From Paludibacteraceae bacterium (GTDB taxonomy: Bacteria; Bacteroidota; Bacteroidia; Bacteroidales; Paludibacteraceae): a stretch of 44,999 nt of DNA. Positions 1-9,200 of the stretch are shown in pieces. Position 1 is the stretch's first letter. Each line of letters starts with the position of its first letter. Under the pieces are notes generated by a model. The model had not been told where the DNA came from, searched no databases, and worked only from the letters and a program-made list of their open reading frames with translations. A program made the translations under genes and the position numbers. Location: the NCBI GenBank assembly GCA_017479885.1, contig JAFVBR010000020.1, positions 1 to 44,999 of the forward strand, given 5' to 3'.

Positions 1-3000
1 AACGGAACAATCACTGCCGATATCACCGGTTGGGTCTTCTCTTCGTCAGAAGGCAACTGCAAACTGCAGACTGCTGCAGCAGGCGACTATCTGTTCACTC
101 TCGACCTCTCTACCAAAGCTCTGTCCGTAACCTATCCCGCAGGAAAGAACTATTGGATCAAGCACCCTTGGGGAGGAGGAAACTGGGAATGGCAGGCAAT
201 GGAACTCCAGGCTGATTACACTCATACATATACAGGTCTCTGGGGTGACAATGGTGTGAATATTGCTGACAATGCCAATGGTAGTAATGACTCATGGATT
301 GAGAAAAAGAAGATAACCAATTATGAAAATGCAACCAAAGGCGACACTGTCACTTTCGTTTATGACGCTGATGCCAACACCGTTACCCTCACCAATATCA
401 AGACTCCCGTTGTTGATACCACCACTGTCGTTACTGATGTCTTTACTGTGGCAGGTTCATCTGCAGCATTGTTTGGAACAACATGGGATGCTGCCAACAC
501 CGACAACGACATGTCTCAGATGACGGTTGAAGGCACGACAGGCTACGTTCTGATTAAGCAGAATGTTGAACTCAAGGCGAAAGATACCATTCAGTGGAAG
601 GTTGTCAAGAACCATAGTTGGGATGTTAACTATGGTGATCCTCAGAATAACAACAATAACTATCAGTATATTATCACCAAGGATGGTAAATACAATGCGG
701 CATTCGTATTCATGGAGATTGCAGGATACGGACACATGGCTGAAGCAACCTTCGAACCTGTTGATCCCACCGCTACTGTTTACTACGTTGCAGGTAACAA
801 AGAACTCACCGGTTACGACTGGAAGCCCGACTCATTGGCAATGTCTTCGGGGGCTATCATTATCAAAGATGTACCCGCAGGTACACATGCCTTCAAAATC
901 ACAGATGGTCAGTGGAATACTGATACCGAAACAGGTCACGAATTCACCACTCTTAGTGATGAATGTCCCACCACAGGTCTGACACATGATACAGACGGTA
1001 ATATTACCTTTACAACCGATAAGGTACAGGACATCACCATCGTTATTGCTGAAGGTGAAATTTGTGTACTTGTTGATGCTGTCGTTGTAACTCCTGTTGA
1101 TACCAATACCTATTATATAGTAGGTGAACTTGTTCCATGGGGTTGGGACAACGAAGGCACAGCCGACGAAACTCCTATGACCCTTAAGAGCGAAGGAGTA
1201 TATGAATTCGTGGTTGATACTTTTGCTGCAGAAGCTAAGACTTATCAGTACAAACTCCGTGCAAACAAGACTTGGACAGATAGTTACCAACTTCCTGCAA
1301 ATGGCAATGCTGAATATGCTTTCAATGAAGCAGGTAATTACCGCCTTGTCTTCACTGCTGATGTGAATAACCACACTCTCAACCTTGAAGCAACCAAGTT
1401 GGGTGGTGAACCTACTGTAGTTGAATACTACATCAAACACCCATGGGGCACTGGTACTGACGAGGCTTGGGAATGGAAGAAGATGAATCTTGAGGCAACT
1501 GCCGTTATCTATACAGCAGAAGGTCTGTGGGGCGGTAGAGGCGCCAACATCAACACTACCGAGTCGGACGCAGGTGCCGCATGGTTCCCTGTAGAGAATA
1601 TTAAAGGTTATGACGCAGCAGCTATCGGCGACACTGTGGTATTCACATTCAATCCTGCCGACACCACTCTCTCTGTTACCGTTACAGGCAAAGCACCCGT
1701 TGTCGTGGCAGACCGCTACATAAAGCACCCGTGGGCAGGAGGAGAATGGACTTGGAAGAAGATGAATTTTGAGGAAACTGCTCTTGTTTATACCATAGAA
1801 GGTATTTGGGGTGGCTATGGTGCCAACATCAATACCGAAATGGTTGACTCTGCAGCCCTGTGGTTCGCTGCTGACGAAATCAGCGGAGCAGGTAATGTCA
1901 ATGTAGGCGACACTGTAGTGTTCAGTTATAATCTTGCAACAACTTCATTGTCTGTTACTATCATCGGTAAAGTGCCTGAAGTCTATACCGTTGTAGGTAC
2001 GGCTGTTAATGGCGACAACTGGAATCCCAACAATACCGAAAACGATATGACTCTTAATGCTGACGGACTATATGTCTTGGTAGTCAAAGAGAAAACTCTT
2101 GAAGAAGGTATAGGTCAGTTCAAGATTATAAAGAACCGCTCTTGGGAAAAGGCGGATGAGATATATCCTAATCTTGAAGGTAATGGTAATGCCACATTCG
2201 ATGTGACGGAGACAGCTGTTTACACCATCACCTATACCTACAATCCTGCAGAAACCGACCCGACCAAGATGGTTACAGTAACATTGCTCAAGACCGGTGA
2301 GGCTCAGCCTATCACACACGTTTATTCCCTCGTGGGCACTGCCTTTGATTGGGGTTGGGAACTCGGCAATGCTCCTGAGATGACTAAACTGAATGATAGT
2401 ATCTACACCTATCAGATTGATTCCTTCGCTGTAGCAACCGCACCTGATACCATCTATTATAAGCTTACTGCAGACCATCAGTGGGGTGTATATGAACTGC
2501 CTGCAAGCGGCGACTACTATTATGTATTCAACCAGATAGGTTCATACCAACTCAACTTCACTGCCAACATTGCAAGTCATTATGTAGTTCTTGAGGCAAC
2601 TCAGCTCAATACCGACACAACTATTGTTGAAAACAAATACTATATTGCAGGCTCAATGAATAGTTGGACTGTGAATGGTACAGAACTCGTCAATGGCGAA
2701 GTGGTTCTCACTCTTGCTGCCGGAAAACATCAGTTCAAGGTAACCGATGGCACTTGGAACAACACTTGGGGATACGACCAGGTTGACCAAGAATGCTCTA
2801 CTGCTACCGTGACACGCGGTACAGGAAGTGATGATAACAATATAATCATCGAACTTTCCAAAGAACAGGAGGTCACCATCTCCTTCAATTCTGCAACCCG
2901 CAAGGTTTGCGTCAAGGCTGAGACTGGCGAGGCTCCTAAGGTTTACTACGTTGCAGGTGATGAAGGACTTATGGGCGCAGGACATGGTTGGTGGAAAGAC

Positions 3001-4056
3001 TATGCTGATCGTGCTCTCGTTAATGGTACTATCATTATAAAAGATGTTCCTGCAGGTGCACACGCATTCAAAATCACTGACGGTAACTGGAACAGCGATA
3101 CCGAAACAGGACATGAGTTCACCGCTCTCGACACCGAATGTTCATCACAGGGCGTTACAGGCGGAAACGGAAATAATATTGAATTCACCACCTACAAGGT
3201 TCAGGATGTAACCATCGCAATGGACCTCACTACCTTCGCTATTTGCGTAACTGCTGATTGCGAGAAACCTGCTGAATTTGAGGACACCTATGTTATCGCA
3301 GGTGATGAGAAACTCCTCGGTGTAAGCTGGAGCGGCACTGCTGAACAGAACAAGATGACTGTGAAAGACGGTGTGGCTACACTCGTCATTGACACCGTCA
3401 CACTTGCCGCAGGCAACTATGAGTTCAAGGTCGTAAAGAACGGCGGTCAGTGGATTCCTGACGGAACAGGCAACAACTCTGTTCTCTCAATTAACGAAGC
3501 AGGTGACTATAAGGTAACATTCACTTACGTGATTGGCGAGCCGGCTGCAAGTGCTGTGGCTGAGAAACTGGGTGAACCTGTGGTTGTAGATGTTGACTAC
3601 TATCTGTTCGGATATATCAATGGCGCGAACTATGGTTGCGAGGACGATTATCAGAACATGGGTGACTATAAGTTTGTTGACGGCAAACTTAGTGCTACAT
3701 TCACTCAGACCAGTTATGTGGCAGTGAAGACCACAGACAATGCTGCTTGGTACATGACCAAAGGTTATCCTGGTGATGATGCAACATCTGCCGTGCTCTA
3801 CAACACCACACTTCTTGGAGAAGACGCAAACAAACTGCCCGTACCCGCCAATGTAACCGTTAACTTCACTCTTGTAGTTAACGAAGATGCTACTCTCACT
3901 CTCTCATATATTGCTGACGGTACAGGCAGCGGACTGGAGAATGTAGAAGCACTTCTTGACGTGAATGCACCTATGTACAACGTACTCGGACAAAAGGTTA
4001 GTCCGCTCTACAAAGGCATAGTTATACAAAACGGACAGAAATTCATGCTGAGATAA
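1..4056 (+). CDS. Giant multi-module starch-binding-like surface protein, 3' part (5' end outside window)
   Basis: The frame is open from base 1, so the gene begins upstream; 1351 residues are visible. The protein is a string of about 11 beta-rich modules of 85-105 residues in four classes. Class A starts with (Y/W)IKHPWGG and has a W.W(K/Q).M motif (near nt 148, 1423, 1711). Class B starts (V/T)YTVVG-like and has FK(V/I)(I/V)KN (nt 442, 1981, 3283). Class C has YY(V/I)AG and HAFKITDG..W (nt 778, 2635, 2941). Class D has WGW and YKL.A...W (nt 1111, 2320). A last domain (nt 3595-3915, YYLFGYINGANYG) resembles one seen in Prevotella amylase-associated proteins. The C terminus (YNVLGQKV then KGIVIQNGQKFMLR) is a Prevotella-type surface or secretion tail. 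Aromatic-rich E-set/CBM-like modules beside an amylase suggest starch binding; that is inference. A terminator follows. Confidence 0.8.
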   Translation, partial: NGTITADITGWVFSSSEGNCKLQTAAAGDYLFTLDLSTKALSVTYPAGKNYWIKHPWGGGNWEWQAMELQADYTHTYTGLWGDNGVNIADNANGSNDSWIEKKKITNYENATKGDTVTFVYDADANTVTLTNIKTPVVDTTTVVTDVFTVAGSSAALFGTTWDAANTDNDMSQMTVEGTTGYVLIKQNVELKAKDTIQWKVVKNHSWDVNYGDPQNNNNNYQYIITKDGKYNAAFVFMEIAGYGHMAEATFEPVDPTATVYYVAGNKELTGYDWKPDSLAMSSGAIIIKDVPAGTHAFKITDGQWNTDTETGHEFTTLSDECPTTGLTHDTDGNITFTTDKVQDITIVIAEGEICVLVDAVVVTPVDTNTYYIVGELVPWGWDNEGTADETPMTLKSEGVYEFVVDTFAAEAKTYQYKLRANKTWTDSYQLPANGNAEYAFNEAGNYRLVFTADVNNHTLNLEATKLGGEPTVVEYYIKHPWGTGTDEAWEWKKMNLEATAVIYTAEGLWGGRGANINTTESDAGAAWFPVENIKGYDAAAIGDTVVFTFNPADTTLSVTVTGKAPVVVADRYIKHPWAGGEWTWKKMNFEETALVYTIEGIWGGYGANINTEMVDSAALWFAADEISGAGNVNVGDTVVFSYNLATTSLSVTIIGKVPEVYTVVGTAVNGDNWNPNNTENDMTLNADGLYVLVVKEKTLEEGIGQFKIIKNRSWEKADEIYPNLEGNGNATFDVTETAVYTITYTYNPAETDPTKMVTVTLLKTGEAQPITHVYSLVGTAFDWGWELGNAPEMTKLNDSIYTYQIDSFAVATAPDTIYYKLTADHQWGVYELPASGDYYYVFNQIGSYQLNFTANIASHYVVLEATQLNTDTTIVENKYYIAGSMNSWTVNGTELVNGEVVLTLAAGKHQFKVTDGTWNNTWGYDQVDQECSTATVTRGTGSDDNNIIIELSKEQEVTISFNSATRKVCVKAETGEAPKVYYVAGDEGLMGAGHGWWKDYADRALVNGTIIIKDVPAGAHAFKITDGNWNSDTETGHEFTALDTECSSQGVTGGNGNNIEFTTYKVQDVTIAMDLTTFAICVTADCEKPAEFEDTYVIAGDEKLLGVSWSGTAEQNKMTVKDGVATLVIDTVTLAAGNYEFKVVKNGGQWIPDGTGNNSVLSINEAGDYKVTFTYVIGEPAASAVAEKLGEPVVVDVDYYLFGYINGANYGCEDDYQNMGDYKFVDGKLSATFTQTSYVAVKTTDNAAWYMTKGYPGDDATSAVLYNTTLLGEDANKLPVPANVTVNFTLVVNEDATLTLSYIADGTGSGLENVEALLDVNAPMYNVLGQKVSPLYKGIVIQNGQKFMLR

Positions 4057-4070
4057 TCAGTTAGCTCCAT

Positions 4071-4110
4071 CAGTAAAAAGGAGGATACCGAGGTGTCCTC
4101 CTTTTTACTG
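4071..4110 (+). terminator. Rho-independent terminator after the repeat protein
   Basis: Two 17-base arms (4071-4087 and 4094-4110) around a 6-base loop pair with a single non-Watson-Crick position. The arms carry AAAAAGGAGG and its complement CCTCCTTTTT, so a T-run follows the GC part of the stem. It starts 14 bases after the TAA stop at 4056 and its last base touches the -33 box of the next promoter. Confidence 0.85.
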
Positions 4111-4141
4111 TTTGCAGAATGAAATATTCTTTGTAACTTTA
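4111..4141 (+). promoter_or_regulatory. Bacteroidota-type promoter of the amylase gene
   Basis: TTTG at 4111-4114 is followed after exactly 19 bases by TAACTTTA (4134-4141), one mismatch from TAnnTTTG. Transcription should start near 4148. That excludes the upstream ATG at 4112 as the amylase start and supports ATG 4181. Confidence 0.6.
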
Positions 4142-4180
4142 CACCCGCTAATAATGCATGATCTGACATATATATATACC

Positions 4181-6844
4181 ATGAAAAGAAATCTATCTGT
4201 TTTAGTTGCTCTCTTCTTCGCAGCGTGTCTTTCAGCGCAAGTCACCACTGTTCCCGCCTTTATACAAAAAGGCTACAAAGGCGAAGTAACCATTATTTTC
4301 AATCCTAATGAAGGCAACGGAGGCATGAAGAATGCAACAAAGTGTTATGCCCATACAGGTGTTACTATAGATGGGAAAACGTGGCAGCATGCACCTTCGT
4401 GGCGTGACGGAAAGCATGAAATGCAGAAGAATGCCGATGGCAACTGGGAACTGAAGATAAGTCCGGACATAAACACCTATTACGGTTGTGCCGCTGCTGA
4501 TGTCGTTACCCAACTTAGTTTCGTCTTCAACGATGGACCCAATGGTTCTCTTGAAGGTAAAACCGCCTCAGGAGGCGACATTTTTGTTGACCTTATCGAC
4601 CCTGGATTATATGCTAAAATAACCTCACCCTCCGGCAGCCGGCTTGTAGAGCAAGGGCAGACGGTGAAAATAATCGGTGCTGCTTCAGAACAGGCAACGT
4701 TGTCTGTCATGGTCAACGATAAAGTGGAATATACAAAAGACAACGCTCTTGAAATACAATACGACTTTATTGCTCAGAATGAGGGTGACTACCATGTAGT
4801 GCTTACTGCGCAAACCGCTACTGAGAAAAAATCCGATGAACTGACGCTTACTGTTATGAAGCCCACTCAGGAGGAAGTACGTCCGGAGGGAATAGACATG
4901 GGAATCTACTACGATGAGGCGGACCCGACCAGACTCACGTTGTGCACTTATGCCGCATCCAAGTCTGCACCCGCAAAGGCAGTGTTCGTGGTTGGTGATA
5001 TGAACAACTGGCAACTGTCGTCAGACTGGCAGATGAAACGTGATGGCAACTATTTCTGGATGGAGGTGGAGAACCTTGAACCCGAAAAGGAATATGCATT
5101 CCAGTATTCAGTGGTGAGGGCAGACGGAACAATGAAACGTATCTCCGACCTCTTCAGCACCAAACTGCTGCACCCTGACGACAAATATGAGCCCAAGCAG
5201 GCAGACCCCACTCTAAGAGCCTATCCTTCAGCAGGTGACAGCTATGTGACAGTGGTGCAGACCCGCAAACCTGAGTTTGAATGGAGTGAGGCTACACTCA
5301 ATTTCCAAAGACCTGACAAAAACAACCTTGTCATATACGAATTGTGGGTATATGACTACACGCCCCAACGTACTTTTCGCGGACTGCTGAACCGACTGGA
5401 TTATATTAAGACACTCGGAGTAAATGCTGTCGAACTGATGCCCGTCTGCGAATTCGATGGCAACTACAACTGGGGCTATTCACCCAATCACTACTTTGCA
5501 GTTGACAAAGCCTATGGCAGCGAGAACGACTTCAAGACGCTTGTTGATGAGTGCCACAAGCGCGGAATGGCTGTCATAATGGATATGGTGTTCAACCATG
5601 CCACAGGTCTGAACCCTATGAACAAACTTTATCCTTACGGAGCAGACTTGAGTGAAAACCCGTGGTTCTGCACCGAGGTCCCTCATACTGACAACGTTTA
5701 TGAGCATTGGAATCACGACTTCGAACCTGCAAGGCAAATGTTCACCCGGGCACTCAACTACTGGATACAAGAGTTCCATGTTGACGGCTACCGTATGGAC
5801 CTGAGCCACGGACTATGCGGATGCGGCACTCCCTCAAGTTATGACCAGCAGAAACTGATGGACAATCTGACACACTATTATCAAAACGGTGTTCTCGCCG
5901 CTGCAGACATTGATAAGAATGGTGAACCTTACTTCATATTGGAACATTGGGGTAGCAACATGGGTAGCCAGCGACCCAAACTTGTGCAGCAGGGAATGTT
6001 ATGCTGGCAGAATACCAACAACGCATATTCCCAGACTGCTATGGGCTGGCTCAAAGACGGTGACAGTTTCACAGATGCCAACAAGGACGGCTATGTAAGT
6101 TACTGTGAGAGTCATGACGAGGAACGTAACTTCTATAAGGCAAAAGAGTGGGGCAACGGATACATCAAAACCAACGAAGACTTCCGACTTGGACGTATAG
6201 CAATGAATATGGCATTCAATGTATTGCTTAACGGACCTCACATGATATGGCAGTTCGAAGAAGTGGGCTATGACTACTCCATTAACTCCACAAAGGGAAG
6301 CAGCAGTATAAGTGGAGACAATCGCACGTCAACCAAGGAACAACCCTACAGCCACGGCTATTTCAGTGAAGGAGTGCGCATGCAGCAGTTCAAAAAGATT
6401 GCTCAAGCCATACAACTGCGTACGCAATTGGCTCCGCAAGTGTTCAGCGGTAACCCCAAATCTGTAAATATATCTGGTGGCAAGGAGGTCAGAACCATTC
6501 TTTGGGGCGAGGGTGAAGACGCAATACTCGTTGTCGGCAACTTCTCTGCAGATGTAATCAAGCTGTACAAGATGCCTGAAGGCACATGGTACGACTATTA
6601 CGGAGGCAGACAGCAGGAGGCTGAGCGTATATATATGTTCCCGGGTGAACTGCTCATATTCACAGGCAAACCATATACTCTGCCTTACGTACCGGATACC
6701 TATGAAACAACTACCGATGTGGAGACTCCTGTCGTCTCACCACAGACTGTTACCAGAAAACTCATGCGAGATGGTTCTCTTCGCATTCTACTGCCTGATG
6801 GAACGCAATTCGATGCTATGGGAAGACGGCTTGTAGCAGAGTAA
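4181..6844 (+). CDS. Secreted GH13 alpha-amylase family glycosidase
   Basis: An 887-residue exported enzyme that should hydrolyse alpha-glucans (starch or pullulan-like). The chosen ATG gives a clean signal peptide (MKRNLSVLVALFFAACLSAQ). Domains: an N-terminal starch-binding-like module (about 25-145), an Ig-like linker domain, a CBM48-like domain (about 245-340, VFVVGDMNNW), then a GH13 barrel from LVIYELWVYDY. The GH13 motifs are all present: DMVFNH; GYRMDLSHG with nucleophile D540; FILEHWG with acid/base E588; and ESHDEE with D646. The beta-sandwich end is followed by a short tail (RKLMRDGSLRILLPDG) of a type seen in other Prevotella exported proteins. It lies after the starch-binding-like gene but has its own promoter. 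The exact GH13 subfamily and product (maltogenic, pullulanase-like or branching) cannot be told from motifs alone. Confidence 0.93.
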   Translation: MKRNLSVLVALFFAACLSAQVTTVPAFIQKGYKGEVTIIFNPNEGNGGMKNATKCYAHTGVTIDGKTWQHAPSWRDGKHEMQKNADGNWELKISPDINTYYGCAAADVVTQLSFVFNDGPNGSLEGKTASGGDIFVDLIDPGLYAKITSPSGSRLVEQGQTVKIIGAASEQATLSVMVNDKVEYTKDNALEIQYDFIAQNEGDYHVVLTAQTATEKKSDELTLTVMKPTQEEVRPEGIDMGIYYDEADPTRLTLCTYAASKSAPAKAVFVVGDMNNWQLSSDWQMKRDGNYFWMEVENLEPEKEYAFQYSVVRADGTMKRISDLFSTKLLHPDDKYEPKQADPTLRAYPSAGDSYVTVVQTRKPEFEWSEATLNFQRPDKNNLVIYELWVYDYTPQRTFRGLLNRLDYIKTLGVNAVELMPVCEFDGNYNWGYSPNHYFAVDKAYGSENDFKTLVDECHKRGMAVIMDMVFNHATGLNPMNKLYPYGADLSENPWFCTEVPHTDNVYEHWNHDFEPARQMFTRALNYWIQEFHVDGYRMDLSHGLCGCGTPSSYDQQKLMDNLTHYYQNGVLAAADIDKNGEPYFILEHWGSNMGSQRPKLVQQGMLCWQNTNNAYSQTAMGWLKDGDSFTDANKDGYVSYCESHDEERNFYKAKEWGNGYIKTNEDFRLGRIAMNMAFNVLLNGPHMIWQFEEVGYDYSINSTKGSSSISGDNRTSTKEQPYSHGYFSEGVRMQQFKKIAQAIQLRTQLAPQVFSGNPKSVNISGGKEVRTILWGEGEDAILVVGNFSADVIKLYKMPEGTWYDYYGGRQQEAERIYMFPGELLIFTGKPYTLPYVPDTYETTTDVETPVVSPQTVTRKLMRDGSLRILLPDGTQFDAMGRRLVAE

Positions 6845-6877
6845 ACCGACATTAGCATTACTGTGGCTGACAAAACA

Positions 6878-6911
6878 AAATGTAGAGGCAAGAATTCTTG
6901 TCTCTACATTT
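6878..6911. terminator. Bidirectional palindromic terminator
   Basis: A 34-base palindrome with two 17-base arms and one mismatch, with no loop apart from the central GAATTC. It begins AAATGTAGAGG and ends CTCTACATTT, giving A/T flanks on both sides. It sits 33 bases after the amylase stop and upstream of the convergent minus-strand gene, so it can stop transcripts from both sides. The GTAGAG...CTCTAC ends are shared with the palindrome at 39192-39219. Confidence 0.7.
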
Positions 6912-6945
6912 ATTTCAGTAGCTTCAATTCTATAGTTTTGTAGTG

Positions 6946-7022
6946 TTACCGTGGTATCACCGTAGTATCACCGTAGTATCACCGTAGTATCACCGTAGTA
7001 TCACCGTAGTATCACCGTACTA
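6946..7022. repeat. 11-bp tandem repeat array (7 copies of TCACCGTAGTA)
   Basis: Five perfect copies run from 6957 to 7011, with a degenerate copy at each end (TTACCGTGGTA and TCACCGTACTA). The array starts 34 bases after the palindrome and ends 12 bases from the stop codon of the minus-strand coiled-coil gene. It encodes nothing obvious, because the unit is not a multiple of three. The same unit occurs at 30291-30345. Confidence 0.95.
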
Positions 7023-7034
7023 TCGCTTTGTGAG

Positions 7035-7913
7035 TTATTTTCCTATTGCAAACGGGAATGAACCGATAAGATTGCCATCGCAGAAGAAATCGGCATTATA
7101 GATTCCGGTCTGCAGAATCTCATCCACATTCCAGTAGAGGACATCACTCATGGTCTCGCCTCCGTATTCAAAATCTTTGGTGAGGGAATATTCGATGTCG
7201 GCATTTTCATAATGGAAGGTGTTGCCGTTTTTGGTCATTACCTCTCCATCCGGTCGGATGATTCGGAGGTAGATTTGCTTGATTCCGGTCTCAGCCGTAT
7301 TGTTCTTGAGGATGGTGTAGTCGAACTGCAGTTTCTGAATCTTGCTGTAGCGGGTTGTTTTCTTGTCACGATTGTTGAGCGGTGTCATGGCAAAACTGCT
7401 GATTTCAAGCATTTGTGCACGGTTAACCACTTCAGTGAGTTTCACTTTCTCCTCTTCCAGTTGTGAGGCACGCTCTGAAACCTCCTGATACTGCTGTTTG
7501 ACCGTGATGTTCTCCTTGGTGAGTCGCTCGTTGGTCTGCGAGAGTGAGTCGATTTGATGTACATACTCCACCATTACGGCGCGCACGGTAGCAAGTTCTT
7601 TCTTCAACTCGGCAATGCGTCGTGCGTTCGTAGCCTTGGTGATGCGAAGTTCTTCAAGCAAGTCTTGCACACGCTGTTGCTCCTGAGCAAGTTTGTCGGC
7701 AAGTGAGTCGTTGTTCAGATTGCGTCCATAACCGTCGAACTGGAGCGCGAGGTCTTCATATTCGTCCTCCAACTGCTCTTTTTCGAATGTCATTTGCTCA
7801 ACCATCTCCTGCATTTCGTTTTTGGTCTGACGGTTGTTAAAGAACAACCAGACAGCGGCAATCAGCAACAATGCAATAATGCCGACAAGTAGATAAAGTG
7901 TAGTTTTCTTCAT
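7035..7913 (-). CDS. Membrane-anchored coiled-coil protein of unknown function
   Basis: 292 residues. One N-terminal membrane segment (about residues 5-25, LYLLVGIIALLLIAAVWLFF) is followed by a long charged coiled coil (about 28-175) rich in Glu, Gln, Lys and Leu. A beta-rich C-terminal domain (about 190-292) contains KQIYLRIIRPDGEV and DVLYWNVDEIL. The N-in topology would put the coil and the C-terminal domain in the periplasm. The gene follows murF by 12 bases in the same direction, so it is probably co-transcribed; a role in cell-wall growth is suggested only by this context. I do not recognise the family. Automatic annotation might call it Smc- or ParA-like because of the coiled coil, but it has no ATPase motif. 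Confidence 0.8.
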   Translation of the reverse strand: MKKTTLYLLVGIIALLLIAAVWLFFNNRQTKNEMQEMVEQMTFEKEQLEDEYEDLALQFDGYGRNLNNDSLADKLAQEQQRVQDLLEELRITKATNARRIAELKKELATVRAVMVEYVHQIDSLSQTNERLTKENITVKQQYQEVSERASQLEEEKVKLTEVVNRAQMLEISSFAMTPLNNRDKKTTRYSKIQKLQFDYTILKNNTAETGIKQIYLRIIRPDGEVMTKNGNTFHYENADIEYSLTKDFEYGGETMSDVLYWNVDEILQTGIYNADFFCDGNLIGSFPFAIGK

Positions 7914-7925
7914 GATTGTAGGATA

Positions 7926-9200
7926 TTATAGTGTTTCTATGAGTTTTTCGAGGTGTATGCCATGCGAGCCTTTGAGCAGAATGGTTTTTCCACTGACGTG
8001 CATTTTTGTCAAAGCGTCTTTCAATTGGTCGGCATCGGTAAAAACAGGGTATGGCGCAGTGGTTTGTGCGAACTCTTTCCCTACCAGCATGACATCAGTC
8101 AGTTTCTGCTCAAGCAACATGTTGACAATGTTTTGATGCTCAGTGCGGGAATATTCTCCCAGTTCGAGCATGTCGCCGAGAATGAGCATGGGACTGTCGT
8201 TGTGCTGCCGTGTTTGGCGTATGAAGTTAACGATGGCAGCCTGCATGCTTGTCGGATTGGCATTGTATGCATCAACTATGAGTGTATTGTTGGCGGTATT
8301 GAGCAGTTGCGAGCGGTTGTTGGAAGGCATATAATTGCGAATTGCTTCCAAGCCGGTCTCTGTTTCCACTCCAAAATATCTGCCTACGCAAAGTGCTGCC
8401 TGCACATTCTCAGAATTATAGTCACCAACAAGATGAGTACCTTCCGGCATCACTCCTGTATGGTAGCCGACAGTCTGCAAGTCACCGGCCATTTGACTCA
8501 GGTACTTATTATCGAGGTTCCGGAAGCAGAAGCCGCCATGATTGCGAAGAAAATCGTAAAGTTCGGCTTTGGTCTGCATAACTCCCTCAAAACTGCCGAA
8601 ACCGAGCAAATGAGCCTTACCTACATTGGTGACGAGTCCGCAGTCAGGTTCGGCAATCTCCACAAGTTCGCGAATATCTCCGGGATGAGATGCTCCCATC
8701 TCCACGATAGCGAGTTGATGGTCATCGGTAAGTTGGAGCAGAGTGAGAGGCACTCCGACCTGATTGTTGAGGTTTCCCTGCGTGTAGTGCAGATTATATT
8801 TGGTTTTGAGCACAGCGGCAGTCAGTTCTTTGGTCGTGGTTTTGCCGTTTGTGCCGGTTATACCGATAACGGTTTTCGGTTTGTCGCCTGCCTGTTTCGG
8901 AGTACTCCATTTCCTGCGCCACTCACGCGCCAATTGCTGCAATGCAGCGAGAGTGTCTTCAACGTGGATAATACGCTTGTCGAAGCATGACTTTTGGGAG
9001 CAAGTGGCAGGTATTTCTTCGTCAACAACCGCCAATGCGGCCCCCATCTCAAGAGCCTGCAGAGCGAAACGGTTGCCATTGAAGTTGGCACCTTTCAGAG
9101 CAAAGAATATGCAACCTTCAGGCAAATTACGCGTGTCAGTTGATACACATATACTGCTCTCAGCCCTATAACCTCTATCAATAATTTGTTGTAATATCAT
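7926..9200 (-). CDS. murF: UDP-N-acetylmuramoyl-tripeptide--D-alanyl-D-alanine ligase
   Basis: The last cytoplasmic ligase of peptidoglycan precursor synthesis, adding D-Ala-D-Ala to UDP-MurNAc-tripeptide with ATP. 424 residues, near the usual MurF size of about 430-460. An N-terminal Mur substrate domain (STDTRNLPEGCIFFALKG) precedes the Mur-ligase P-loop (VIGITGTNGKTTTKEL, residues 111-126). The central domain has IVEMGASHPGDI and TNVGKAHLLGFGS, and a later segment has VDAYNANPTSM, which separates MurF from MurC, D and E. The ATG overlaps the TGA of the upstream MFS gene (ATGA, 9197-9200), so the two are translationally coupled. It is an isolated mur gene here, away from the usual mra/dcw cluster. 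Confidence 0.96.
   Translation of the reverse strand: MILQQIIDRGYRAESSICVSTDTRNLPEGCIFFALKGANFNGNRFALQALEMGAALAVVDEEIPATCSQKSCFDKRIIHVEDTLAALQQLAREWRRKWSTPKQAGDKPKTVIGITGTNGKTTTKELTAAVLKTKYNLHYTQGNLNNQVGVPLTLLQLTDDHQLAIVEMGASHPGDIRELVEIAEPDCGLVTNVGKAHLLGFGSFEGVMQTKAELYDFLRNHGGFCFRNLDNKYLSQMAGDLQTVGYHTGVMPEGTHLVGDYNSENVQAALCVGRYFGVETETGLEAIRNYMPSNNRSQLLNTANNTLIVDAYNANPTSMQAAIVNFIRQTRQHNDSPMLILGDMLELGEYSRTEHQNIVNMLLEQKLTDVMLVGKEFAQTTAPYPVFTDADQLKDALTKMHVSGKTILLKGSHGIHLEKLIETL

Noticed and set aside
832-1728. Minus-strand open frame of 298 codons inside the giant repeat gene
   Set aside because: A shadow of the repeat modules; composition (Cys, Ser, Phe rich) is typical of antisense translation.
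6946-7022. Possible CRISPR array
   Set aside because: The 11-bp units are adjacent with no spacers, and no cas genes are present. The same reasoning applies to 30291-30345 and 39111-39206.
7953-8990. Long plus-strand open frame of 345 codons
   Set aside because: It is exactly antisense to murF, which has complete family motifs; the translation is Cys/His-rich without any recognisable domain.
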